64,000 nucleotides of DNA. Source: Pirellulaceae bacterium (GTDB lineage: Bacteria > Planctomycetota > Planctomycetia > Pirellulales > Pirellulaceae). The stretch lies in the NCBI GenBank assembly GCA_026004775.1, contig BPJU01000003.1, positions 310,001 to 374,000 on the forward strand. Direction: 5' to 3'. A program made the position numbers and the translations under genes. The notes under the pieces are model-generated. The model worked only from the letters and a program-made list of their open reading frames with translations. It was not told the DNA's origin and did no database searches. Below, piece by piece: positions 18,522 to 27,447 of this stretch (positions are counted from its first letter, which is position 1; each line of letters starts with the position of its first letter).

Positions 18522-21500
18522 GTGCTCACAGCCATCATCGATTTCTCATTGAGAAACCGCGCGGTCGTGCTGGTCCTGACCGCCGTCGTTGTGGCGGCCG
18601 GGCTCTGGTCGCTCTCGTACCTGGATATCGACGCTTTTCCGGACACAACCCCGGTGATCGTCCCGATCAACACCACGGCCCCTGCCCTTTCGCCCGAAGA
18701 AGTCGAGCGTCAGATCACTTTTCCGATCGAGCAGGCGATCAGCGGCTTGCCGGGACTCGAGAAAATGCGGTCGATTTCCAAGTTCGGCCTGTCTCAGGTA
18801 GTCGTCACCTTTGCGGACGGTACGGACATCTATTTCGCCCGGCAATTGATCAACGAGCGGCTGGCGACGGTGGAACTTCCGGCCGGTATCGAGCGGCCCA
18901 AGATGGGGCCGGTATCGACCGGTCTGGGGGAGGTGTTCCATTACATCGTACGCCTGACGGACGTCGATGTGTCGGCTCTTCCCAAACAACTCCAGATACA
19001 AAAGCTGACCGAACTTCGCACGCTTCACGACTGGGTGATCCGGCCTCAGTTGCGCACCGTGAGCGGGACGGCGGAAGTGAATAGCTGGGGAGGCTATGAA
19101 AAACAGTATCAGGTGCGTGTCGACCCGGATCGCTTGCTCAAACACGATTTGACGTTTGACGATGTGGTACGAGCCCTGGAAGAGAACAACCGTAATGCCG
19201 GCGGAGGCAATATCACTCGAAACAGCCAAATGCTGCTCGTACACGGTATCGGTCGAACCACCAATATCTCACAGATAGAAAACATCGTCATCAAGGCGAA
19301 GGATGGTGTGCCGATCCGTGTCCGGGATGTGGCGGGCGTCCAGATCGGCCACGAGATTCGCCGAGGAGCTGTCACCGCCGACGGACGCGGTGAAGTGGTG
19401 TACGGTCTGGGCTTCATGCTGATGGGCCAAAACAGCCACAAAGTCACTCATCGACTCAAGGAGAAGCTGGAAGAGATCAAGGCCACGTTGCCGCCCGGAG
19501 TCGAAGTCGTACCGGTGTACGACCGTACCGAACTGGTGGACTACGTACTGGAGACCGTCCGGAAAAACTTGATGGAAGGCGGCCTGCTGGTGGTGGCCGT
19601 ATTGTTCATTTTCCTGGGCAACTTGAGAGCCGGTCTGATTGTGGCACTGGCCATTCCGCTGTCGATGTTGTTCGCTTTCTGCGGCATGCTGCGATTCGGC
19701 ATCGCAGCCAGCCTGCTGAGCCTGGGAGCCATCGACTTCGGCCTGGTTGTCGACAGCTCCGTGGTGATGGTGGAGAACTGCGTGCGGAAGCTGTCGCATG
19801 GCTCACACCGCGAAGTGTCCAAGATCGACGTTATCCGGGACGCTGCCGTGGAGGTACGCCAACCGACGATGTTCGGCGAACTGATCATCATGATCGTCTA
19901 CTTGCCGATCCTTGCCCTGGAAGGTGTGGAAGGGAAACTTTTCCGGCCGATGGCCTTGACGGTGATCTTCGCTTTGACCGGTTCGATGATATTGTCGCTG
20001 ACGCTGATGCCGGCGCTGGCCAGTTACGTGCTGGCCCGGCGGATGGAAGAACGCGAACCGTTGTTGGTCCGCTTGATCAGGCATGCGTATCGGCCCATGC
20101 TGCATTTTACCATCCACCACAAGTTGGTGGTCCTGGCGGGAGCATGCTGCGTACTGGTTGTCGCTTTCGGCATGATCGCACCGAACCTCGGTAGTGAGTT
20201 TGTGCCCAAGTTGTCGGAAGGTGCCATTGCCGTCAACGTGGTGCGGCTGGCGGGCACCGACCTGGAAGAATCGATTCGGTACAACACGCAACTCGAGCGG
20301 GCCATCCTGAGGGAGTTCCCCGATGAAGTGGCGCATGTGTGGAGTCGCATCGGCAGCGCGGAAGTGGCTACCGACCCGATGGGTGTCGAGCTGACCGATA
20401 TTTTCATCACACTCAAACCACGCCGCCTGTGGAAGCGAGCCAGGACGCAGGATGAACTGACCGAGCTGATCCAGCGTTCTTTGCGGCAGATGCCTGGCCA
20501 GCGGATCGCCATGACGCAACCGATCGAAATGCGACTCAACGAGATGATCTCCGGTGTGCGCTCCGACGTGGCGGTAAAACTATTCGGTGACGACTTCAAC
20601 GTGCTTGTGGAAAAAGCCGAAGAAATTGCGCGTGTGCTGCGCTCGATCCCAGGCAGTGCCGACGTCAACGTGGAGCAGATCACGGGACAGCCCGTATTGC
20701 AGATCCAAGTCGATCAGGACGCGATCGCTCGATACGGCATTCCCGCCGACGACGTGTTGCAATTGATAGAGGCAATCGGCACGTACCAGGTGGGCGATGT
20801 GTTCGAGGGCCAACTACGTTTTCCGTTGGTCATACGCCTTCCCGAAGAATTCCGTGCCAGTCCCGAGGCAATCGGAGCCGTGCAATTGCGGGCGGCGTCG
20901 GGCGAGCGGGTACCGTTGTCGCGGCTGGCCCGCATCAAAGTCGTCGAGGCTCCTTCGACCATCACACGCGAGTGGGGATATCGGCGCATTAACATCGCCG
21001 CCAATGTCCGGGGACGGGACATCGGTAGTTTCGTTGCTGAAGCCCAACGCCGGATCGAACAGCAAGTGCAGCTCCCGCCCGGTCGCTACCATATCGAATG
21101 GGGCGGCCAGTTCGAACACCTCCTCAGCGCCCGACGCCGCTTGATGATCGTTGTCCCGATTGCGCTTCTCCTGATTTTCACGCTTCTGTACATGACCTAC
21201 CACAACGTGATCGACGCACTACGTGTCTTCACCGGCGTGCCGTTCGCCTGGACCGGCGGTATCGTCGCGCTGTGGATCCGTGACATGCCGTTTTCCATTT
21301 CGGCAGCCATCGGATTCGTCGTCTTGTCAGGAGTGGCCGTGCTGGACGACATGCTGCTGGTCTCCTGTATCCGCCAACTTCGAGCGGCCGGAGCGGGATT
21401 GGAAGAGGCGGTCGAGCGGGCGGCGATGATCCGGCTGCGCCCTGTGCTGATGACGACTTTGGTCGCCTCACTGGGCTTTCTGCCGATGGCACTCAGTACC

Positions 21501-21689
21501 AGCATGGGTGCCGAAGTGCAGCGGCCGCTGGCAACCGTCGTCATCGGAGGAGTCATCAGCGCCATGATCATGTCGCTGCTGGTGCTTCGCGTTCTCTACA
21601 TGGTTTTCGCGGGTGCAACTCAAGAGGCTGCCTCCGCACATCGTCAACAAAATCCGGTTACCGCCATATCTGAAAGGAGCAAAGGATGA
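18522..21689 (+). CDS. Heavy-metal efflux RND pump (CusA/CzcA family)
   Basis: This is the inner-membrane proton-driven pump of a tripartite metal export system. The 1,055-residue length is normal for HME-RND proteins. It begins with the TM1 segment MLTAIIDFSLRNRAVVLVL and then the porter signature YLDIDAFPDTTPVIVPINTT. The TM4 proton-relay signature is IDFGLVVDSSVVMVEN. Twelve TM segments in two blocks are readable. The start is GTG. The stop overlaps the start of the next gene by four bases (ATGA), indicating translational coupling. The metal cannot be fixed from sequence; several Met residues in the porter domain would allow Cu(I)/Ag(I), and the DFG motif is shared with CzcA. Confidence 0.92.
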   Translation: MLTAIIDFSLRNRAVVLVLTAVVVAAGLWSLSYLDIDAFPDTTPVIVPINTTAPALSPEEVERQITFPIEQAISGLPGLEKMRSISKFGLSQVVVTFADGTDIYFARQLINERLATVELPAGIERPKMGPVSTGLGEVFHYIVRLTDVDVSALPKQLQIQKLTELRTLHDWVIRPQLRTVSGTAEVNSWGGYEKQYQVRVDPDRLLKHDLTFDDVVRALEENNRNAGGGNITRNSQMLLVHGIGRTTNISQIENIVIKAKDGVPIRVRDVAGVQIGHEIRRGAVTADGRGEVVYGLGFMLMGQNSHKVTHRLKEKLEEIKATLPPGVEVVPVYDRTELVDYVLETVRKNLMEGGLLVVAVLFIFLGNLRAGLIVALAIPLSMLFAFCGMLRFGIAASLLSLGAIDFGLVVDSSVVMVENCVRKLSHGSHREVSKIDVIRDAAVEVRQPTMFGELIIMIVYLPILALEGVEGKLFRPMALTVIFALTGSMILSLTLMPALASYVLARRMEEREPLLVRLIRHAYRPMLHFTIHHKLVVLAGACCVLVVAFGMIAPNLGSEFVPKLSEGAIAVNVVRLAGTDLEESIRYNTQLERAILREFPDEVAHVWSRIGSAEVATDPMGVELTDIFITLKPRRLWKRARTQDELTELIQRSLRQMPGQRIAMTQPIEMRLNEMISGVRSDVAVKLFGDDFNVLVEKAEEIARVLRSIPGSADVNVEQITGQPVLQIQVDQDAIARYGIPADDVLQLIEAIGTYQVGDVFEGQLRFPLVIRLPEEFRASPEAIGAVQLRAASGERVPLSRLARIKVVEAPSTITREWGYRRINIAANVRGRDIGSFVAEAQRRIEQQVQLPPGRYHIEWGGQFEHLLSARRRLMIVVPIALLLIFTLLYMTYHNVIDALRVFTGVPFAWTGGIVALWIRDMPFSISAAIGFVVLSGVAVLDDMLLVSCIRQLRAAGAGLEEAVERAAMIRLRPVLMTTLVASLGFLPMALSTSMGAEVQRPLATVVIGGVISAMIMSLLVLRVLYMVFAGATQEAASAHRQQNPVTAISERSKG

Positions 21690-22069
21690 CCCATCGATTC
21701 CTGAAACGACTGGTGCTTTGGGGAATGGTCGCGGGGCTATTTGGACCCATGCCTGGGTGCGGTCGACCTGGCGCCGATGCAACGCGGGATACCAATTCCC
21801 AAGCCTTCCAAGATGCAACCGGCCAATCCGACGCCGCCCACTCTGCGGATCATAGCGGTTGGTGGTGCGTCGAACACGGGGTTCCCGAAAAGGATTGCAC
21901 GCTGTGCAGCGCTCAAGCGGCGGCCCGATTCCGAGAACAAGGCGACTGGTGTGAGGAACATAACCGGGCCGAATCGCAGTGTTTTATTTGTGATCCTGCG
22001 CGAGCCGAAAAGTTCATTAAGTTGTACGAGGCCAAGTTCGGCCAGAAGCCGCCCGCACCGACTGAGTGA
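21686..22069 (+). CDS. Small lipoprotein with two WCxEH...C motifs, efflux-linked
   Basis: This 127-residue product has a lipoprotein signal peptide ending in MPGC (lipidated Cys25). It contains two copies of a metal-site-like motif, WCVEHGVPEKDCTLC (60-74) and WCEEHNRAESQCFIC (88-102). The same motif appears twice in the adaptor of this operon. It overlaps the pump gene by four bases and is surely co-expressed. A role as a periplasmic metal chaperone that hands ions to the adaptor is a reasonable inference. I know of no named family for it. Confidence 0.7.
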   Translation: MTHRFLKRLVLWGMVAGLFGPMPGCGRPGADATRDTNSQAFQDATGQSDAAHSADHSGWWCVEHGVPEKDCTLCSAQAAARFREQGDWCEEHNRAESQCFICDPARAEKFIKLYEAKFGQKPPAPTE

Positions 22070-22116
22070 CAAACCAGGGCGATTGCCTTCGCAGCCGAGA
22101 AACCTGGGAATCAAAA

Positions 22117-22145
22117 AAGGGCGTTTCCGCCCGGGAAACGCCCTT
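22117..22145. terminator. Strong hairpin terminator between convergent genes
   Basis: AAGGGCGTTTCC and GGAAACGCCCTT form a perfect 12-bp stem around a 5-base loop. On the minus strand the stem runs directly into six T, making it a rho-independent terminator for the TRASH/YHS-like gene. It may also stop the efflux operon from the other side. Confidence 0.85.
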
Positions 22146-22185
22146 CAAGTAATGAACGCGGCTAAAGTGTTCTCAGCGCGAGCGA

Positions 22186-22632
22186 CTACTTCGCTTCGCC
22201 CACCTTGAACGCCTTGGCGAACGCTTCGTCGTTGAACAGCAACTTCAGTTGCTCTTCGCCCTCCGCCTTTGCCGCCTTGCCCTTGCAATTGCCACAGCAG
22301 AATTGAACCGACACGTTGCCCACCTTTACCGACTGCTCCGGATTGAGATCCCGTCCCGACAAGGGGCATTTCACCTGCTTGGCTTGTCCGGTGGCCACCA
22401 GTTGATAATTGGCACTGACGGCAGCTTTGGACGGATCTTGCTTGAACTTCGCCAGGCAGTTGCCGCAGCAGAAGAAGACCTTGCCGCCCTTGTACTCAAC
22501 TGAACTCTGCGCCTTGGCGTTGTTCTTGCTGATCATCACGCACTTGACGCCTTCCAGATTGATGTCGGCGGCCAACAACGTCGCGGCCACGGCCAGCATC
22601 GCCAACCCCGCTAGCAAACTACGAGCCTTCAT
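22186..22632 (-). CDS. Secreted protein with two TRASH/YHS-like Cys motifs
   Basis: The 148-residue product begins with a clear signal peptide (MKARSLLAGLAMLAVAATLLA). Two related domains follow, each with an early Cys and a later CCGNC: CVM...FFCCGNCLAKF near residues 30-65, and CPLSG...QFCCGNCKGK near residues 88-120. This spacing resembles TRASH/YHS metal-binding domains, often found with copper resistance. The ATG at 22632 follows GGGAGGTGGC. The gene converges on the metal efflux operon, which fits a metal-sensing or scavenging role in the periplasm. The exact function is unknown. Confidence 0.75.
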   Translation of the reverse strand: MKARSLLAGLAMLAVAATLLAADINLEGVKCVMISKNNAKAQSSVEYKGGKVFFCCGNCLAKFKQDPSKAAVSANYQLVATGQAKQVKCPLSGRDLNPEQSVKVGNVSVQFCCGNCKGKAAKAEGEEQLKLLFNDEAFAKAFKVGEAK

Positions 22633-22964
22633 TGCCACCTCCCTCGAAAATAACCCACGATGCACAACACCCACACATCGGCACGTCACGTGGTGCCGTT
22701 CCACTCCTTGGGATGTTCTCATCATATCACATTTCTTCGATGCGTCCAGTAGCGCCGGACGTGTTTTCGCGAACCACCGTATCGGCCACGGCGACAGCAA
22801 CGTTTATGAACCCGAAACGCTCGCTGCCATCACCTCATCCCAGCCACCTTCCTTGATCCTGAATTGAATCTAGTCGCGACCCGGCGGCCGGTTCAGTATG
22901 CTGGGATACAATTCTGCCCAGTAAAGGATGGATTCGGTTCGTGTGCGATGCAAGAAGGTACAGC
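22633..22964. other. Divergent intergenic region
   Basis: About 330 bases lie between the TRASH/YHS-like gene and the BASS transporter gene. A minus-strand promoter is listed separately. For the plus side, GGGATACAAT at about 22905-22914 contains a TACAAT -10-like hexamer, but no good -35 box is found at the right distance. No gene or RNA is recognised. Confidence 0.4.
22721..22748 (-). promoter_or_regulatory. Candidate promoter of the TRASH/YHS-like gene
   Basis: On the minus strand TGGACG and TATGAT are separated by 16 bases, about 85 bases before the ATG at 22632. The -10 box matches five of six consensus bases and the -35 box four of six. Confidence 0.4.
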
Positions 22965-23903
22965 ATGTTACAGCGAACGTTGGTCTTCTGGCTGCTGGCC
23001 GTGTGTGGAATGGCTCTGTACTGGGAACCGTTGGGAGCCGCTTCGGCCGTAGGTGACCCGTGGTTGTGGCTGTACGGGCATATAAACGCGATGATCGTCG
23101 CTACGATGTTCAGCGTCGGAGTGCTCTTGCCTCGCGAGGAACTTGTAGCGCTGGGGCGAATGGGTGGTCCGGTGGCAGGGGGGGTGTTATGCCAATACGC
23201 AGCGATGCCCGCGTTGGCGTGGCTGGCGACGCGGATCTTTCCCCTTTCGCCGGAAGATCAGTTGGGGGTGGTAATGGTCGGGTGTGTACCCGGCGCGATG
23301 GCCTCAAACGTTCTAACGCTCAACGCACGTGGGCATGTCGGCTATTCGGTCAGCCTCACCACCCTCGCCACGCTCGTCTCTCCGGCTGCTGTGCCGGCCG
23401 CCATGCTCGTTGCCCTCGGCACCTGGCATTACGATCCCCTGCTACTGCGTTCCGCCCTGTTTATGGTGGTTACCGTCGTGGTACCGGTACTTGCCGGGCA
23501 TTGCGCAGGCAGGCTGGTGAGGGCAACGTTCGCTCGCGGCTTGGCGGCGCTGGTGGCCAACCTGTTGGTTCTGCTGATCATTGCGTCGGTGGTTGCCAAA
23601 ACCCGCCACCAATTCACGCGGTTGCATCTTGTCCTGCCCGCTGCATTACTGGCGATCAACCTGGCCGGATACGGAGCCGGGTGGACGGCCGCGACTATGC
23701 TGAAATTGCCTAGCCCAATGCGGCGAGCCTTGACGCTGGAGATCGGTATGCAGAACGCCGGTCTGGGAGCAGCGCTGGCCGTACACCTGTTCCCCACAAA
23801 GCCGGAAGTGGCCGTCGCTCCCGCTCTTTACAGCTTCGGCTGCATGCTGACCGGCACCCTCCTCAGCCAGTACTGGGCCCTTCGCCCACCCGCCTCAGCG
23901 TAA
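22965..23903 (+). CDS. Bile acid:sodium symporter (BASS) family transporter
   Basis: The 312-residue polytopic protein has about nine or ten hydrophobic segments. BASS-fold features include MFSVGVLLPREELVAL, the first discontinuous helix region VGCVPGAMASNVLTLNARG, and LTLEIGMQNAGLGAALAV, which matches the conserved EIGMQN-AGL motif near the sodium site. Members move organic anions such as bile acids, pantoate or pyruvate with sodium. The bacterial substrate here is unknown. The ATG at 22965 is preceded by AGAAGGT; the frame upstream to 22941 is not needed. Confidence 0.87.
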   Translation: MLQRTLVFWLLAVCGMALYWEPLGAASAVGDPWLWLYGHINAMIVATMFSVGVLLPREELVALGRMGGPVAGGVLCQYAAMPALAWLATRIFPLSPEDQLGVVMVGCVPGAMASNVLTLNARGHVGYSVSLTTLATLVSPAAVPAAMLVALGTWHYDPLLLRSALFMVVTVVVPVLAGHCAGRLVRATFARGLAALVANLLVLLIIASVVAKTRHQFTRLHLVLPAALLAINLAGYGAGWTAATMLKLPSPMRRALTLEIGMQNAGLGAALAVHLFPTKPEVAVAPALYSFGCMLTGTLLSQYWALRPPASA

Positions 23904-23921
23904 CAGCGCAAAAAAGAAGAG

Positions 23922-23962
23922 AGCCCGATCTACTCGCAGTGGGCACTGCTTTCGATCGGGCT
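23922..23962 (-). terminator. Nested hairpin terminator
   Basis: AGCCCGATC pairs with GATCGGGCT (9 bp) and encloses an inner GCAGT/ACTGC hairpin. On the minus strand the outer stem is followed by CTCTTCTTTTTT, so it most likely terminates the EF-hand gene. It may also block read-through from the convergent transporter gene. Confidence 0.7.
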
Positions 23963-24029
23963 GGGGGTACGTTTCCAATGCAATCGCCAATCGGGTTGCC
24001 AACTGGCGTTTTGTTTTCGGACTTATCTC

Positions 24030-24572
24030 CTACTGTGCCGCCCGCATCCGCGACAATTCCCGTATCGCCAACAACCGCTCGGCCGGACTCAACCGCCCGT
24101 CCTTGTCAAAATCAAACCTCCTTAACAACTCACTTTGATCTACCCGTCCAGGCCGATCCGCCACCGCCATTCCCATGGCACCGCCAAAGCCTCCCCGAGC
24201 CCGCATTGCTTCCAATGCCGCTCGAGCTTTGGCAAGCTCCTCCGGTCCAAGCCGCCCGTCCCTGTTCTCGTCGAACCGCCGCATCATCGCGTCCCGATCC
24301 AGGGTGCCCAAACGGCCATTCAACCCGCTTGCGCCCCTGTCCTGTCCGCCACTTCCGCTTCGACCGGGCACCCCCTGCGACGGTCTTGCTTGAACCGCAC
24401 TCTCATCATCTACGTTGTTAAACCCGTCCTGGGTCGTTCGGGTATCGCTCGATTTTTGAAAAAATCGGTTCGCTGGTCGGGGTGGGTTGGATGTTTGGGC
24501 AAGCACAGCGGCGGTCAACAAGCCTCCCACTACCGCACCAGCCAAACACAGCCTCATTTCTGTCCGGCCCAT
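24030..24572 (-). CDS. Secreted EF-hand domain protein
   Basis: The 180-residue product has an N-terminal signal-like segment (LCLAGAVVGGLLTAAVLAQ), a low-complexity Gly/Ser/Arg linker, and two EF-hand loops: DENRDGRLGPEE and DFDKDGRLSPAE. Both loops hold acidic residues at positions 1, 5 and 12 or equivalents, so calcium binding is likely. Proteins of this layout are abundant in planctomycetes, usually without a defined role. Several in-frame ATGs occur upstream; the one at 24572 is chosen because it places the signal peptide near the N-terminus. Confidence 0.7.
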   Translation of the reverse strand: MGRTEMRLCLAGAVVGGLLTAAVLAQTSNPPRPANRFFQKSSDTRTTQDGFNNVDDESAVQARPSQGVPGRSGSGGQDRGASGLNGRLGTLDRDAMMRRFDENRDGRLGPEELAKARAALEAMRARGGFGGAMGMAVADRPGRVDQSELLRRFDFDKDGRLSPAERLLAIRELSRMRAAQ

Positions 24573-24843
24573 GTTGCTACCTGTCATCCAATGGCATCCA
24601 TTACACATCCTACCACAACTATGAAACCCCGCGGGTCTCGAAAAAGTTTCGATCACAACACCAAAAATTTTCTGGAATGCGGCGAAAAGAACCGGTATAT
24701 GCCGGGGGTGAGCTTTGTGCGGCTATTTTCCCCCTTGCCGTCCGCTCGGTGTAAGCACATGTCCCATAAGCCCCAACCAGTTACATGCACTTGCCGTAGT
24801 ATCTTGTCGGGTAGAGCAGTACGCAGCCCCGATTGCGTCCCGT

Positions 24844-25416
24844 TCAGGGCACCAGTCCCCTTTCGAGCAATAGCTCCAGATAGCTCTTGCGTTGCGACCG
24901 CCGAGAATCCAATCCAAGGCTTTCGGCCAAGTCGAGCAAAGACCTTTGAACGTTCGGAACGTCCGGCTCCCGTGCCGTAGCTTCCAACTCGACAAAATCC
25001 CCCAACCCTTGTACCTCGTCCCAGGTAATCACCACTGCCCTGCCCTGCCAAACAATGGATGCCTTGCGGCGCTTCTTGACGACCCGCCCGACTGGCCGAA
25101 AACCAAGCAGCTCGAAGATCCGAAAAACATCCGTTATCTCGGCCGCGGATAGATTTAAGGGAACTTCAACCTCCGATCTTGTCTTCGTGTGCCCATCCAG
25201 CCGAGGACCTTTATACGTGAGAAACCAACGGTTACCGTCGTTCCGCAATCGCAAAGCTTCGTCGGTAGTCGCAAAGTCGCGGCAGGGGTGAGCCAAATAG
25301 ACGTCGGTCTGCTCAACCGGCGCACCAAAAAGCCCTCCCAACTCTTCCACCCTGGAAACAATGGCATTCCATGAGAGGGCGGGAAACTTCAGCTCGACTT
25401 CAACCACTTCCGGCAT
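24844..25416 (-). CDS. CYTH-domain protein, class IV adenylate cyclase-like (CyaB)
   Basis: The 190-residue protein begins with VEVELKF, the ExExK signature of CYTH/triphosphate tunnel enzymes. It continues with DVYLAHP, LRLRNDGNRWFLTYKGP and a charged tunnel including SEVEVPL, VVKKRRKASIVW and LGDFVELEATA. These fit the CyaB/thiamine-triphosphatase superfamily, which acts on triphosphorylated substrates with divalent metal. Whether it makes cAMP or hydrolyses triphosphate cannot be told. The ATG at 25416 follows AGGAG. It is 30 bases after ruvX on the same strand. Confidence 0.85.
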   Translation of the reverse strand: MPEVVEVELKFPALSWNAIVSRVEELGGLFGAPVEQTDVYLAHPCRDFATTDEALRLRNDGNRWFLTYKGPRLDGHTKTRSEVEVPLNLSAAEITDVFRIFELLGFRPVGRVVKKRRKASIVWQGRAVVITWDEVQGLGDFVELEATAREPDVPNVQRSLLDLAESLGLDSRRSQRKSYLELLLERGLVP

Positions 25417-25446
25417 CCAAACACTCCTAACCGGCAAGCCATAAAT

Positions 25447-25935
25447 TCAGTATGGCTCCTGGTCCTGCGGCGGATCCTCCAAAGGCGAACTGGGCTGGCG
25501 GGCCAGGTGGGGCGATTCCAAGAAAACACTTAAGATGATCTGTGCAGCGATCATGTCTCGCTTGCGCTTCAAGTCCGACCTTTTCAGTCCCGCCTCCCGC
25601 AACAGAGCTTCAGCATGTTGCGTGGTATAACGTTCATCGAGGAATTGCACCGGGATGCGTGTCTGTTCTTCCAGCCATTGCCCGAAAGCTCGAGCTTGCC
25701 GCGACAGTTCACTTTCCCGCCCGTCGGCGTGAACCGGCAAACCCACCACGAAGCCGGTAATCTCTTCGCGCTGGACCAGGCGTCGAAAATAAATGGCGTC
25801 TGCGGCCGGGCTTTGGCGATGATAAACGGCGTAGGGAGTAGCAAATCGCCGCCCCGTGTCGCACAGCGACAAGCCGATACGACGCAAACCGAAGTCCACT
25901 CCCATCAACCGTCCTGTTGCTGGAAACAACGTCAT
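25447..25935 (-). CDS. ruvX: RuvX/YqgF Holliday-junction resolvase-like protein
   Basis: The 162-residue protein shows the RNase H-fold signature GVDFGLRRIGLSLCD near the N-terminus. VVGLPVHADGRES follows, then VQFLDERYTTQHAEALL near residue 105. This is the YqgF/RuvX family, implicated in 16S rRNA 5' end maturation (pre-16S nuclease) and once proposed as a resolvase. The catalytic Asp residues in DFG and DERYTT are present. The ATG at 25935 is preferred over a TTG at 25962. Confidence 0.88.
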   Translation of the reverse strand: MTLFPATGRLMGVDFGLRRIGLSLCDTGRRFATPYAVYHRQSPAADAIYFRRLVQREEITGFVVGLPVHADGRESELSRQARAFGQWLEEQTRIPVQFLDERYTTQHAEALLREAGLKRSDLKRKRDMIAAQIILSVFLESPHLARQPSSPLEDPPQDQEPY

Positions 25936-26122
25936 ACGGTTCCGAAGACTCTGGGATGTCAACGCCCGTTCAGCAAATCACTTCGATAATCTCGTCTCAT
26001 CCGACCGGACAACCATTCTAAGTGGTATTTTTTTCACGGCCCCCAACAGCATCGACTTCGCGGCGGAAGCACGTCCCTGCTGGCAGCCCCCACACCCGGT
26101 CACTGTCTTTGCGAAGATCTCG

Positions 26123-27199
26123 CTATAAGTATTCCTCCCAGCCCTGCTCGCGCAACTTCCTGACCACTTCCCGCAACGACTCTTCCGCTTGCCGGTGCGC
26201 CACCAGCGTGGCGTCGGGAGTGTGCACGACGATGGCATCTTCCATGCCCACCAGCACCACCAGATGCTCCTGACTTCCCCAAACAATTGTATTGCGGCAA
26301 TCGATCAGCAGCCGTTTGCCGGTGGCACAATTCCCCTGTTCGTCCGTACCGCGGATGCGGGCGACCGACTGCCAGTTTCCCACGTCGTCCCATTGGAAAG
26401 GTGCTTCGACGACAGCAATGGGGCTGTAATGTTCCATGACCGCATAGTCGATCGATTTGCCCTGGATTTTGGAGAAGTTATCGCAGAAAACACGGTCAAA
26501 AGCGTCGGTGCCGTAGGCTTCCACGATGGGTTGGAGGGCTTGGACCATATCGGATTCGTATCGGGCAAGAGCATCCCAGATCGTCCTGGCTCGCCATACA
26601 AAGATGCCGGAGTTCCAATAAAAACCACCAGCAGCCAGAAACTGCTCGGCCTGCTGGCGATCCGGCTTTTCACGAAAACGCCGCACCTGGTAAACCGGTA
26701 TACGACTAGCGTCGAGCAGTTCGCTGCGCTCGATGTAGCCGTACGAAGTTGCCGGATAGCTGGGCGGGATGCCGAAAGTGACCAGGAGTTTCGGATCGCG
26801 TTCCACCGTTTGGACGGCTGTGCGGACCGCCTCTTGGAATCGATCGAGCGGGCGGATGACATGGTCGGCCGGCAACACGACCATCACGGCATCCGGGTCG
26901 TTACGGAGAACCAGTCCGGCGGCCAGCCCGATGCACGGAGCCGTATCCCGCTTGCAGGGTTCCCCCAAGATCGCCGCCGGCGGAATATCCGGCAGTTGGC
27001 GCCGCATTTGCGCAACGAGTTGGTGGTTTGTCAGTACCAGCACCCGTTCCGGTGGCACCAGGCCATCCAGGCGGTCCAGGGTTTCCTGGATCATCGAGCG
27101 GCTCCCCGCCAGGGGAAGTAACTGCTTGGGAAGACGTTCGCGACTGATGGGCCAGAACCGAGTTCCAGCGCCACCGGCCATGATCACGGCGTGAAGCAT
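26123..27199 (-). CDS. manC: Mannose-1-phosphate guanylyltransferase
   Basis: This enzyme makes GDP-mannose from GTP and mannose-1-phosphate for glycan or LPS synthesis. The 358-residue protein starts MLHAVIMAGGAGTRFWPIS, containing the nucleotide-binding GGxGTRxWP signature. It then has PKQLLPLAG, VVLPADHVI, FREKPDRQQAEQFL and WNSGIFVW. The C-terminal isomerase domain of bifunctional AlgA/ManC proteins is absent, as in short GMPP proteins. The ATG at 27199 follows GAGGGAGGG. It is the last gene of a likely metK-led series. Confidence 0.92.
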   Translation of the reverse strand: MLHAVIMAGGAGTRFWPISRERLPKQLLPLAGSRSMIQETLDRLDGLVPPERVLVLTNHQLVAQMRRQLPDIPPAAILGEPCKRDTAPCIGLAAGLVLRNDPDAVMVVLPADHVIRPLDRFQEAVRTAVQTVERDPKLLVTFGIPPSYPATSYGYIERSELLDASRIPVYQVRRFREKPDRQQAEQFLAAGGFYWNSGIFVWRARTIWDALARYESDMVQALQPIVEAYGTDAFDRVFCDNFSKIQGKSIDYAVMEHYSPIAVVEAPFQWDDVGNWQSVARIRGTDEQGNCATGKRLLIDCRNTIVWGSQEHLVVLVGMEDAIVVHTPDATLVAHRQAEESLREVVRKLREQGWEEYL

Positions 27200-27315
27200 G
27201 ATCCCTCCCTCTGCTTGAAACACGGGGCCGTGCCGGCCCGGTAGCAACCCATTTTCTGCCGTTCGCCCGCAGCGATCCACCTCGCGCCGACCTGGCTCTC
27301 AGCCCGAAGCGCGGC

Positions 27316-27441
27316 CTACGGGCCGAAGGGCCAGTAGCCGCGCACGTAGGCATAGGCCAGCGCACACAACACCGGGAAACCGACAAAGATCGCCCCGTAA
27401 GTGAAGACGGTTGTCCATGTACTGTAAGGCCAACGTGCCAT
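27316..27441 (-). CDS. 41-residue single-span membrane protein
   Basis: This short frame encodes MARWPYSTWTTVFTYGAIFV as its first 20 residues, then a hydrophobic run through GFPVLCALAYAYV and the end RGYWPFGP. It has one plausible TM segment at residues 13-33, flanked by Arg residues and aromatic belts. Its ATG lies six bases after the stop of the upstream membrane protein gene, so translation is probably coupled. The length is below usual gene-calling cutoffs. Function is unknown. Confidence 0.6.
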   Translation of the reverse strand: MARWPYSTWTTVFTYGAIFVGFPVLCALAYAYVRGYWPFGP

Positions 27442-27447
27442 GAATGT

